Origin: an uncultured Eubacteriales bacterium
GTDB taxonomy: Bacteria; Bacillota; Clostridia; TANB77; CAG-508
DNA: 48,892 nt
Reading direction: 5' to 3'
Assembly: GCA_949287075.1 (NCBI GenBank)
Contig: CASEEU010000056.1
Span: forward strand, 1-48,892
This document shows, in pieces, positions 16,716 to 25,596 of this stretch (the first letter of the stretch is position 1; each line of letters starts with the position of its first letter). The position numbers and the translations under genes were made by a program. The notes under the pieces were generated by a model. It made no database searches. It saw only the letters and a list, made by a program, of their open reading frames with translations, and was not told the DNA's origin.

Positions 16716-18857
16716 TTGAAGGGATTGAGTTTTAAAAAAACAAAGAAAAAAGCAAGAAGCAATCTAAATTTGCGATTTAATGTTCTAACTGTGTTTACAT
16801 ATATTATAGGAATTATCTTAATTATTCAATTATTTAACTTACAAATTGTGCATGGAGCGGAATATAGAGAAGAATCTAATACAAGGCTTACCAGAGAAAC
16901 GACGCTAGAAGCTGCAAGAGGAGAAATTTTGGATAGAACAGGTACAGCATTGGTTACAAATTCAACTCAATTTAGTGTGGAATTATATAAAACAAAAATA
17001 GATGACAATGAACTAAATAATTCTATTTTAAATATTGTTAATTTATTAGAAAAATATCAAATAGAATATGTAGATTCTTTTCCAATATCTATAAATCCAT
17101 TTCAATTTACGATTAGTGATGAAACATTAGCTGATTGGAAAAAAACATATGATTTAGATGAAAATATGTCTGCAGAGGAAGCTTTTTATAATTTCAAAGA
17201 TAGATATGAAATAGAAAATACGGATATAACAGAAATCAGAAAAATTATAGCTATTAGATATGAAATAACAACAACAGGATATAGTAGTACAAAAGCATTA
17301 ACAATAGCAGAAGATATTCCAAGAGAGGCAGTAGCAGAATTTTCAGAAAATGGTGATAAATTTCCTGGAATTAATATTGTAACAGAACCTGTGAGAGAAT
17401 ATACCTCAGGAACATTGGCTTCTCATATTTTGGGATATGCGTCAACAATTAGTGCGGAAGAATATGCAACTAGGAAAGATAATTATGATGCCAATGATAT
17501 TATAGGAAAAACAGGTATAGAATATGTTTTTGAAGAATATCTAAAAGGACAAGATGGAACAAAACAAATTGATATGGCAGTTGATGGAACAATAACATCT
17601 GAATATACATCTGAAGAGGCAATTGCAGGAAGTGATATTGTATTAACAATAGATGCAAATTTACAAAGAATTACAGAACAAGCACTAGAAGCCAATATCA
17701 AAAAAATTGCTTCAGGAGGATTTGGAAGAGCATATAATACCAATGCGGGTAGTTGTGTGGTAATGAATGTTAAAACAGGTGAAATTTTAGCAATGGCAAG
17801 CTATCCAAATTATGATCCAGCAGATTTCATAGGAGGAATTTCTACAGATAAATGGAATCAATATAATACAGATTCTGCAAAACCCTTAATGAATAAAGCA
17901 GTACAAAACACATATGCGCCAGGTTCTATTTTTAAAATGGTAACAGCAATTGCGGGATTAGAATCAGGAGTGATAACGAGAACAGAGAGAATTAATGATA
18001 CAGGAATATATTCGAAATATGGTAGAACATGGCCATGTTGGTATTATACAGATTATCATGTAGGACATGGACGTTTAAATGTCTCACAAGCGATTGAAAG
18101 GTCATGTAACTACTTCTTCTATGAAACAGGAGATCGAATGGGAATTGAGACACTTGCAAAATATGCTAGATATTTTGGATTAGGTGTAAAAACAGGTGTA
18201 GAATTACCAAGTGAAGCATCAGGTGCAGTTGCAACACCAGAATATAAAAAAATTGTAGATCCAAACAATTCTTGGTATAGTGGAGATACGATTAATGCTT
18301 CTATTGGACAAGGATTAGACAATTTTAGTCCATTACAAATGACCAAATATATTAGTATGTTGGCAAACGGAGGACATGATATTGATGTTAGTATTGTAAA
18401 AAGCATTATTAAATCTGATGGAACAGAAGCATCTACAGAAGAAATTAATCAATTTGTTAACCAAAAGCTAGGATTAGAAGATAATACAACTGAAGAGTTA
18501 ACTATTCATCAAGAAAATCTAGATGCCATTTTATCAGGAATGCGTTCTGTTACAAGTGATACAACAGGAACAGCTTATGTCAGATTCCAGGATTTTGGAA
18601 TTTCAGTTGGAGGAAAAACAGGCTCAGCAGAAGCAGGAAAAGATGAAAATGATAATGATATTGTTCATGCATGGTTTGCAGGTTTTGCACCATTTGAAGA
18701 TCCAGAAATTGCGATTGTCGTTATGGTAGAAAATGGTGGACATGGTAATTATACAGCAGAGGTTGTAAGAGACATTATGGGAGAATATTTTGGAATGAAT
18801 ACACAAGATGTGCAAGAGGATATGAGTGCGGTTAATTATAATCAATCTTTAAGATAG
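16716..18857 (+). CDS. mrdA: penicillin-binding protein 2, cell-elongation transpeptidase
   Basis: A 713-residue class B PBP starting at TTG, five bases after GGAGGTG. It has one membrane segment near residues 24-46, a dimerisation/pedestal region with the ARGEILDRTG and TGTLASHILGYAS motifs, then a transpeptidase domain. The active-site motifs are intact: SxxK in APGSIFKMVTAI, SxN in RSCNYFFYE and KTG in GGKTGSAEAG. It cross-links peptidoglycan in the side wall together with RodA (not in the window) and MreBCD. Family length is usually 600-720 residues. Its place after mreD supports the elongation role rather than septal PBP3. Confidence 0.93.
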   Translation: MKGLSFKKTKKKARSNLNLRFNVLTVFTYIIGIILIIQLFNLQIVHGAEYREESNTRLTRETTLEAARGEILDRTGTALVTNSTQFSVELYKTKIDDNELNNSILNIVNLLEKYQIEYVDSFPISINPFQFTISDETLADWKKTYDLDENMSAEEAFYNFKDRYEIENTDITEIRKIIAIRYEITTTGYSSTKALTIAEDIPREAVAEFSENGDKFPGINIVTEPVREYTSGTLASHILGYASTISAEEYATRKDNYDANDIIGKTGIEYVFEEYLKGQDGTKQIDMAVDGTITSEYTSEEAIAGSDIVLTIDANLQRITEQALEANIKKIASGGFGRAYNTNAGSCVVMNVKTGEILAMASYPNYDPADFIGGISTDKWNQYNTDSAKPLMNKAVQNTYAPGSIFKMVTAIAGLESGVITRTERINDTGIYSKYGRTWPCWYYTDYHVGHGRLNVSQAIERSCNYFFYETGDRMGIETLAKYARYFGLGVKTGVELPSEASGAVATPEYKKIVDPNNSWYSGDTINASIGQGLDNFSPLQMTKYISMLANGGHDIDVSIVKSIIKSDGTEASTEEINQFVNQKLGLEDNTTEELTIHQENLDAILSGMRSVTSDTTGTAYVRFQDFGISVGGKTGSAEAGKDENDNDIVHAWFAGFAPFEDPEIAIVVMVENGGHGNYTAEVVRDIMGEYFGMNTQDVQEDMSAVNYNQSLR

Positions 18858-18899
18858 GTTTCAACTATATAAAAAAGTAATTAAAGGAAGGATGTAAAA

Positions 18900-19511
18900 A
18901 TGAGAAATTGTGTAAGTATTAACTTAAGAAAAAATGAAATTGTAATTAAAATTAGTGATAATGCGGAACAAAAAGATATTATAGATAATTTAAGAAAAAA
19001 ACTTCCTGAATTAAAAAAAATGTATAAAAATGAAAAAACACCAATTATGGTTACAGGTAAGATTTTGAAAAATAAAGAAATTGATGAAATACAAGAATTA
19101 ATCAAACACAATATTGATGTAGAGATAGACTTTGATATGCCGAAATCACTAGGGCTTTCAAGTATTACAAGAACGTTTAATAAAGAAATTGCCATTTCTG
19201 AGACCAAATTTCATAGAGGTTCTTTACGTTCAGGACAAAGAATGGAAGCAGAAGGGAGTCTCGTTATATTAGGAGACGTAAATTCTGGTGCAGAAGTGAT
19301 GGCTTCTGATAATATTGTTGTGTTAGGAGCATTAAGAGGATTGGCACATGCAGGTGCAAAAGGAAATAAACAAGCAATTATTTCAGCAGGAACTTTAGAT
19401 ACTGTACAAATCAGAATTGCTAATGTCATAAAGGAAATTGATAGAGATGAGGAGCCATTACATAAACAAGCATATGTCAGTATTATCAATAATGAAATTG
19501 TAATAGAATAA
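18900..19511 (+). CDS. minC: septum site-determining protein MinC
   Basis: A 203-residue inhibitor of FtsZ assembly. The N-terminal ~90 residues fit the FtsZ-binding domain. The C-terminal ~105 residues form the repeating beta-helix that binds MinD (HRGSLRSGQRMEAEGSLVIL, then GDVNSGAEVMA and GALRGLAHAGAKGN). It ends the mre operon, 43 bases after mrdA. In most Clostridia minD and minE follow minC, but here two minus-strand genes come next, so any MinD partner is encoded elsewhere. Confidence 0.92.
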   Translation: MRNCVSINLRKNEIVIKISDNAEQKDIIDNLRKKLPELKKMYKNEKTPIMVTGKILKNKEIDEIQELIKHNIDVEIDFDMPKSLGLSSITRTFNKEIAISETKFHRGSLRSGQRMEAEGSLVILGDVNSGAEVMASDNIVVLGALRGLAHAGAKGNKQAIISAGTLDTVQIRIANVIKEIDRDEEPLHKQAYVSIINNEIVIE

Positions 19512-19513
19512 TT

Positions 19514-19912
19514 TTATCCAACCAGTAATAAAATAAGCAATATAAACAACATGTCATCTTTTACATCTTCTTTATAAAGGAAAAACAGTAAAGATAAGAT
19601 AATTAAATCGTCTAAGTATAATTTTCGTCCAGAAATTTCTAATACAGGTTGTTCTTTATCAGAAAAACCATTTGTATTAATAAAAATAGGACCAACATTA
19701 TAATACTTAGATGATTTTTTTTCATGCATATTTTCTTTATTTTCAGCAGAAATATCTCCTATTTTCCTTATTTCCGTACAATTGAAAGATTTATGATTTA
19801 ACACTCTCTCGTTATCTTGAACTGTAGAATTTGGAACAGAATAAATATTTCTTGGATAAGCACGGGAATAAGGATAAAAAGGAAATCTAAAAAAAGGTAT
19901 ATGATTAATCAC
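19514..19912 (-). CDS. conserved clostridial hypothetical, hydrophobic C-terminus
   Basis: An upstream ATG at 19951 has no ribosome binding site, whereas the GTG at 19912 lies seven bases after AAGGAG, so I start there (132 residues). It overlaps the end of the preceding minus-strand gene by 8 bases, which implies coupled translation. The N-terminus is rich in Phe, Pro, Arg and Tyr (PFFRFPFYPYSRAYP). The C-terminus has LDDLIILSLLFFLYKEDVKD followed by a short hydrophobic end, a pattern seen in small clostridial proteins of unknown function, some thought to be sporulation-linked. It converges on minC with a 2-base gap and no clear terminator. Confidence 0.6.
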   Translation of the reverse strand: MINHIPFFRFPFYPYSRAYPRNIYSVPNSTVQDNERVLNHKSFNCTEIRKIGDISAENKENMHEKKSSKYYNVGPIFINTNGFSDKEQPVLEISGRKLYLDDLIILSLLFFLYKEDVKDDMLFILLILLLVG

Positions 19913-20357
19913 TCGAATTCTCCTTACCATTATTTTGGTTAAATAACTCAATTAAATTTGCCATATTTAGTAAATTAGAATATTGGTCTAATTTACTTTT
20001 TTTTTCATCTCTTAAATATGGTTTTAATGATTGCAATAAATTTGATCTAGGATCAGAAGAATGATTCATTTTTTCCATGATAGATTTCATTTTCATCATA
20101 GTATTTATATCAATTTTACTAAAATCAAAAGTATTATTGTTTGTATTAGTACTTGAATTGTTAGTAGTATCAATGGTTTTATCATCTAAGCTGTTTTTGT
20201 CAGTTTTCTCATTGGAATTAGAATTTCCATTCATCATTGTAGAAAAGTTTTTTAATGTATCTGGTGGAATTTGAGAGAGTATGTCATTTAAATTACCATT
20301 ATTTAGCATAGAATTTAATTTATCCATTGTTTGTTTATCAAAATTAAAATTATCCAA
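19905..20357 (-). CDS. hypothetical Asn/Ser-rich protein, cotranscribed with the gene at 19514
   Basis: GAGGTGAT lies five bases before a TTG at 20357, giving a 150-residue protein starting MDNFNFDKQTM; the ATG at 20393 has no ribosome binding site. The middle (~residues 45-80) is low-complexity N, S, T and D. The C-terminal part, with SNLLQSLKPYLRDEKKSKLD and a following amphipathic helix, resembles a conserved helical domain found in clostridial hypothetical proteins in the same two-gene arrangement. No signal peptide or catalytic motif is seen. The function is unknown. Confidence 0.6.
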   Translation of the reverse strand: MDNFNFDKQTMDKLNSMLNNGNLNDILSQIPPDTLKNFSTMMNGNSNSNEKTDKNSLDDKTIDTTNNSSTNTNNNTFDFSKIDINTMMKMKSIMEKMNHSSDPRSNLLQSLKPYLRDEKKSKLDQYSNLLNMANLIELFNQNNGKENSSD

Positions 20358-20534
20358 AACAATCACCTCATAAAATATATATTCAAAATACAAAATTCTA
20401 TGTAATATAATATGTCATATTTATAAAAAATGTAACAAATTTGTAACAATTCATTTATAAGTATACATAATTCAAATTTCGTATACCTTATAAACATAAA
20501 ATGTTAAAAAAAATAAAAAAATGTTCAAAAAATG

Positions 20535-20563
20535 TTGAAAAATCAACAAAAAAAAGGTATAAT
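20535..20563 (+). promoter_or_regulatory. promoter of surface module 1
   Basis: TTGAAA at 20535-20540, 17 bases, then TATAAT at 20558-20563. A leader of about 70 bases follows, ending with the GGGAGG ribosome binding site. The rest of the 284-base gap at 20358-20641 is A/T-rich without other clear signals and lacks the upstream block found at modules 2 and 3. Confidence 0.7.
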
Positions 20564-20641
20564 TAATAATAGGGATAATTATAAAATTTATAATGCTGAA
20601 TCTATGGTTAAATCATAATTTAGTTTCAGGGAGGTACGAAT

Positions 20642-23600
20642 ATGAAAAATAAGATTTTGAAGATTAGTGTAGTTATTTTATTGATAATGACGCTAACAAT
20701 GACTAATTTTATATTTTTAGGTTCAAATCTAATAAGTTATGCAGCAGATACAATGAGTACAAACCATAAAAATATCGAATTTGATGCCTATTTCAAAGAT
20801 AATAATGGACAAAAAATCACAACCCTAGAAAGAACAGCAGATATGCAAGAAGCTTCTTTGTATGTGGCTATTAATGTCAATACAGAAGGATTTTTTGTGG
20901 GACAAGTAAAACTACAAAATTCTAATTTTGATATAACAAGTTCTGAAAGTGAATTTGTAAGTAAAATTTCAGATAACACAATCTATTTAAATCAATTAGA
21001 TGTAGGTACAACTGCAGAAATAGAGGTAAAAGTAAAACCAATAGATAGTGATGTCATGAATGTGAATATGTTAGATTGTCAAAGCGAATTAATCTTAACA
21101 GGTATTTATAGAGACAACACAGAAAAGGATATCGATATTGATGCTACAAGAGAAGTCAATATGAAATTGGTAGAGTCAAATGCAGATGACAATGTAAAAA
21201 ATGAAATTGAAGTGATTACTAATAAATTGATAAAGATTTCTGGTGAAAGTAAAAGAGTTATACAATTATCATTACACATGGGATTAAATGATAACAATTA
21301 TCCAATGAAAGAAATTTATGCTAAAGTAAATGTACCTGAAATTAATGGTTCAATACCAGAAGTAATGAAAGATGTTCATCTAAATACCATGTCAGCATTT
21401 GATTATAAATATGAGAATGGTTATGTGGAAATAACATTGAAAAATGAAATGACACAGAACAATGAAATTTTATGGAGAAAACAAGGCGAAGAAAATGTTA
21501 TTTTGACATATATTTATGATGCAAATATAGAACTAGAAAATATAGGAATTACTGCTGAAGAACGTATTATTTTACAAAATGATAAAGTGTTAACATCAAA
21601 TCTTGGAACAGCTACATTATCTAATGAAGAAATTGATTCTACAATAGAAGTAACAGCAAATAATTCTGAAGAAAGCATTTACAAAGGAAAATTATATTCA
21701 GGTATTAATAAACAATATACTAGTAAAACTGTATTAGATGTAAATTTAGCAGATATAGAAGAATATATATCTATAAAAGAAGAAGCAAGTAGATATGTAC
21801 TTGCTGATGGAGAAGTAGATAGTAATATCTTCTACAATAGAACAGTTATTGCTAAAAAAGATTTTGATACAGTATTTGGTAAAGATGGAACAATTGAAAT
21901 CTATAATGAAAATAATGAATTACTAGAAAGAATAACAGCTGATACAGAAGTTGATGAAAATGGAAATATTGTTATTGATTACACAGGTAGAGAACCTAAA
22001 GGAATAGAAATGAGAACTTCTAAACCAATTGCAGAAGGAAGTATAACTTTTATCCATACAAAAACAATTGGTGCGTCAGATATTAACACTGTAAAAGCAG
22101 CAAGTGGTATATCAACAAGAATTGTATATGGATATAACAATTATAGTGAAAAAGAATTAGCCATAAAAGGAGAAACATATACAACCGGTATAGAGACAGA
22201 AACAACAATGAATATGGCATTAAATGAAACAATGACGGAAGCAAGATTAGAAATTAATAGAAATACATTATCAACAGTTGTAGCAAATGATATTGAAATG
22301 AAATTAATACTAAAGACAGATGAAGAATCAAAAGATTTATATAGAAACCCAACCTTTACAATAGAGTTACCAGAACAAGTTGAAAGTGTGCAAATCAATA
22401 GTATTAATGTATTATATGAAGAAGAATTAAAAATTGCAAATTATACAGCTGAAGGAAGATATATCACAATTCAAATGGAAGGGGAACAAACAGCATATAA
22501 ATCACAATCTGTGGAAGGTGCTAATATTATTATCAATGCAACAATCAATGTTAACAGAATTTCTATTGCAAAACCAGAAGCAATTCATGTAACATATACA
22601 AACGAAAAAGCAAATGCTTATGCTAACAACGAAGAAGTTGGTAGAATTTCTCAAGAAATAGCAGTGGTAGCACCAAAAGATGTAACAGTTATCAATCGTA
22701 TAGAAGCTTTAGATGTAGAAACAGTTGGAGAAGAGGAAACAGCAAATGTTAACTTACAAAGAGGAACAGATGCAAAACAAATGGAAGTTGACTTCGAAAT
22801 TATTAATAATAATGAAGAAAATGTAGACAATGTATATATGTTAGGAACTTTCCCAACAAAAACAGAGGAAAACAATATAGATATAGCAGTTGTTGGAGGA
22901 GTTAATGTAGAAAATGGAGTAGTATATTATACAGAAAATGAGAATGCAACAGCAGATTTAGAAAACGCAGAAAATGGATGGACAGAAAGTATAACAAATC
23001 CAACAAATGTAAAAAAATATCTAATTACAATGGACAAAATTGATTCTAGAACATCTGTTAGCGGTTCATATACAATAGAAGTACCAGAAAATCTAGAATA
23101 TAACCAAACAGCAACAGAAGGATACAATGTAACATATACAAAAGGACAAGCAAGAAATGAAAATACAGTAACAGCAACAGAAATTTCAATGGAAACAGGT
23201 ATTGGACCAAAAATAGAAACAAATTTAACTGCAACATTAGCAGGAGAGGCTTTAACAGATACAAGTACAGTAAAAAATGGAGAAGTTATTAAATATAGAG
23301 TACAAGTATCAAATGTAGGTTCAGAAGATGTAAGTAATCTAACTGTAAAAGGAATGATACCAGAAGGAACAAAATTAGTTGAACCAGTTGACAATTATGA
23401 ATATACAGAGGCTTCATATTATAAAGAAGTAGAAACAGATACATATCAAACAACAATAGAATCTTTACCAGTAGGAGAAGTTACTTATGTAGAATATGAA
23501 GTGATGGTTAATGCAGATTTAGCAGATAAAACATCAATTGCCAATACAGTAGAAATCAATTATGCAGATGTTATACAAGAAACAAATGAAATAAAAGTTT

Positions 23601-25576
23601 TATCAGAGAGCGGAAATTTAAGAGCAATGGTAAAAAGAGTAACTGATAGAAAAGTAGATTTATATGAAGCAGGTGTCGTAGAATATTATGCTATCATAAA
23701 AAATACATCATCTGAAACATTACATGATGTTAAAGTAAAAACAAATAAATCAGATAACTTAGAAGTATCAAGATTAACATTAATTACAGGAATGAGTGAA
23801 AATGAAGTATCAGATGATGAATTGCACGACTTATCATCTGGAGAAACAACTGAAGTAAATGAGGAAACAGATAATACAATAAATGAAAATATACAAACAG
23901 AGGTTATAGAATATAGTGATGAAATTAATATAGGTACATTAGAACCAGGAGAAAGTAAAGTATTAGATTATAATATATCTATTAATAAAATGCCAGATAA
24001 TACAGTAGATACTATCAATTTCTCAGTAGTGGCATCAGATGGACAAAAAGAATATAAATCAAATTTATGGAAAGATATTGTAAACAGCTTTGATATCAAT
24101 ATGACAATGGAATCAAATACAGAAGACCAATATGTTAAATCAGGAGATAATATTACTTATACAATCCATGTAAGAAATAGTAGTACATCTCAAACATCAG
24201 GATTGGTTATTAGAGATGAAATTCCTTCTCAATTGACAGTTAATCGTGTAACGAGAGATGGAGAGGAAGTAGAATTTAAAACAAATCAAATCGAAATACA
24301 AAATGACATTCCAGCAAATGGAGAAATGATCATTACTATAGAGACAGTTGTTGATTATTCAGAAGCAAGAACAGATGCAGAAACAATTACAAACAGGGCA
24401 ATTGCAAGTGTTTATGGAGAAGAAATTGCAAGGACATCTGATTTGAATCACATTATAGAAGCAGATGTTGTAGATGATAATAACGGTGGTTCAAATGGTA
24501 ACAATAATAACAATAATGGTAGTGATGATGAGCAAAATGGAAATATAGCAAATGGAGAGCAAATGATAAGTGGTTTAGCATGGTATGATGCAAATCATAA
24601 TGGTAAAAAAGATGAAGAAGAAAATGCTTTACAAAATATAAAAGTAAAATTATTAAATGTAAATACAAACCAATTAGTGAAAGATTCATCAGGAGATGTT
24701 TTAGAGGCTACAACAAATGAAAATGGAATGTATGTGCTAGACAATATTTCAAAAGGACAATATATTGCTATATTTGAATATGATAAAAATCAATACTCAC
24801 TAACTACATATAAGGCAGAAGGAATTAACGAAACTGAAAACTCTGATGTAAGAGTAAATGAATTATTAATAGGAGATAGTAGACAAGAAGTTACTTCAAC
24901 AGACATTATTCAAATAGATGCACAAAATGTAGCAGATATTAATATTGGTTTAATAGAATTACAAAACTTTGACTTAAAATTAGATAAATATGTAAGTAGA
25001 ATACTAGTTCAAAATTCAGCAGGAACAACAACGAGAGAATATAACAATGCAACAACAGCTAAAATTGAATTAGACGCAAAACAAATTAATGGATCAAATG
25101 TTATTATTGAATATAACATTGTTGTAACCAATGTAGGAGAAGTAGCAGGATATGCTAGAAATATTGTAGATTATATGCCAGGTGATTTAGAATTTAGTTC
25201 AGAATTAAATAAAGATTGGTATGAAAAAGGAAATGTATTATATACAACAGCATTAGGAAACGATATTATCAATCCAGGAGAATCAAGAACAGTAACTTTA
25301 ACATTAACAAAAACAATGGGAGAAGATAACTTAGTAGCAAGAAATAATGCAGAAATTTATGAAGCCTATAATGATTTGGGACTTGAAGATAGTAACTCAA
25401 CACCAGCTAATAAAGTAAGTGGTGAAAATGATATGGGTTCAGCTGATGTGATTGTTAGTATTAGAACAGGTGGAGTTGTATATATGACAATTGGTGTTAT
25501 AATCACAATTATATTATTAACAGGAATTGTTACAGTAATTATTGTAAAAAGAAAAAATGCGAAAGAAGAAATTTAG
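20642..25576 (+). CDS. giant surface protein A1 (DUF11-like repeats, SdrD-B domain)
   Basis: A 1644-residue secreted protein. The signal peptide spans residues 1-35 (cleavage after SYAA). A long N-terminal region follows, rich in beta strands, with FGKDGTIEIYNENNELLERI near residue 415; equivalents of this segment occur in A2 and A3. DUF11-like domains start near residues 857 (GEVIKYRVQVSNVGSEDVSN) and 1151. An Asn/Gly linker at ~1278-1306 leads to an SdrD-B domain (ISGLAWYDANHNGKKDEEEN) and a last DUF11-like domain. The end is SIRTG at 1606-1610, a membrane helix and a KRK tail. It is the first gene of module 1, with B1 20 bases downstream. No catalytic site is seen; an adhesin or stalk role is inferred. 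No LPxTG is present. Confidence 0.85.
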   Translation: MKNKILKISVVILLIMTLTMTNFIFLGSNLISYAADTMSTNHKNIEFDAYFKDNNGQKITTLERTADMQEASLYVAINVNTEGFFVGQVKLQNSNFDITSSESEFVSKISDNTIYLNQLDVGTTAEIEVKVKPIDSDVMNVNMLDCQSELILTGIYRDNTEKDIDIDATREVNMKLVESNADDNVKNEIEVITNKLIKISGESKRVIQLSLHMGLNDNNYPMKEIYAKVNVPEINGSIPEVMKDVHLNTMSAFDYKYENGYVEITLKNEMTQNNEILWRKQGEENVILTYIYDANIELENIGITAEERIILQNDKVLTSNLGTATLSNEEIDSTIEVTANNSEESIYKGKLYSGINKQYTSKTVLDVNLADIEEYISIKEEASRYVLADGEVDSNIFYNRTVIAKKDFDTVFGKDGTIEIYNENNELLERITADTEVDENGNIVIDYTGREPKGIEMRTSKPIAEGSITFIHTKTIGASDINTVKAASGISTRIVYGYNNYSEKELAIKGETYTTGIETETTMNMALNETMTEARLEINRNTLSTVVANDIEMKLILKTDEESKDLYRNPTFTIELPEQVESVQINSINVLYEEELKIANYTAEGRYITIQMEGEQTAYKSQSVEGANIIINATINVNRISIAKPEAIHVTYTNEKANAYANNEEVGRISQEIAVVAPKDVTVINRIEALDVETVGEEETANVNLQRGTDAKQMEVDFEIINNNEENVDNVYMLGTFPTKTEENNIDIAVVGGVNVENGVVYYTENENATADLENAENGWTESITNPTNVKKYLITMDKIDSRTSVSGSYTIEVPENLEYNQTATEGYNVTYTKGQARNENTVTATEISMETGIGPKIETNLTATLAGEALTDTSTVKNGEVIKYRVQVSNVGSEDVSNLTVKGMIPEGTKLVEPVDNYEYTEASYYKEVETDTYQTTIESLPVGEVTYVEYEVMVNADLADKTSIANTVEINYADVIQETNEIKVLSESGNLRAMVKRVTDRKVDLYEAGVVEYYAIIKNTSSETLHDVKVKTNKSDNLEVSRLTLITGMSENEVSDDELHDLSSGETTEVNEETDNTINENIQTEVIEYSDEINIGTLEPGESKVLDYNISINKMPDNTVDTINFSVVASDGQKEYKSNLWKDIVNSFDINMTMESNTEDQYVKSGDNITYTIHVRNSSTSQTSGLVIRDEIPSQLTVNRVTRDGEEVEFKTNQIEIQNDIPANGEMIITIETVVDYSEARTDAETITNRAIASVYGEEIARTSDLNHIIEADVVDDNNGGSNGNNNNNNGSDDEQNGNIANGEQMISGLAWYDANHNGKKDEEENALQNIKVKLLNVNTNQLVKDSSGDVLEATTNENGMYVLDNISKGQYIAIFEYDKNQYSLTTYKAEGINETENSDVRVNELLIGDSRQEVTSTDIIQIDAQNVADINIGLIELQNFDLKLDKYVSRILVQNSAGTTTREYNNATTAKIELDAKQINGSNVIIEYNIVVTNVGEVAGYARNIVDYMPGDLEFSSELNKDWYEKGNVLYTTALGNDIINPGESRTVTLTLTKTMGEDNLVARNNAEIYEAYNDLGLEDSNSTPANKVSGENDMGSADVIVSIRTGGVVYMTIGVIITIILLTGIVTVIIVKRKNAKEEI

Positions 25577-25596
25577 GAAGGAAAGGAGGTAGAAAA

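Noticed and set aside
22927..23394. 155-residue minus-strand open frame inside A1
   Set aside because: No ribosome binding site, and it lies fully antisense to a well-supported gene. Long antisense frames are common opposite Thr/Glu/Asn-rich coding repeats; the same holds for other antisense frames under the surface genes.
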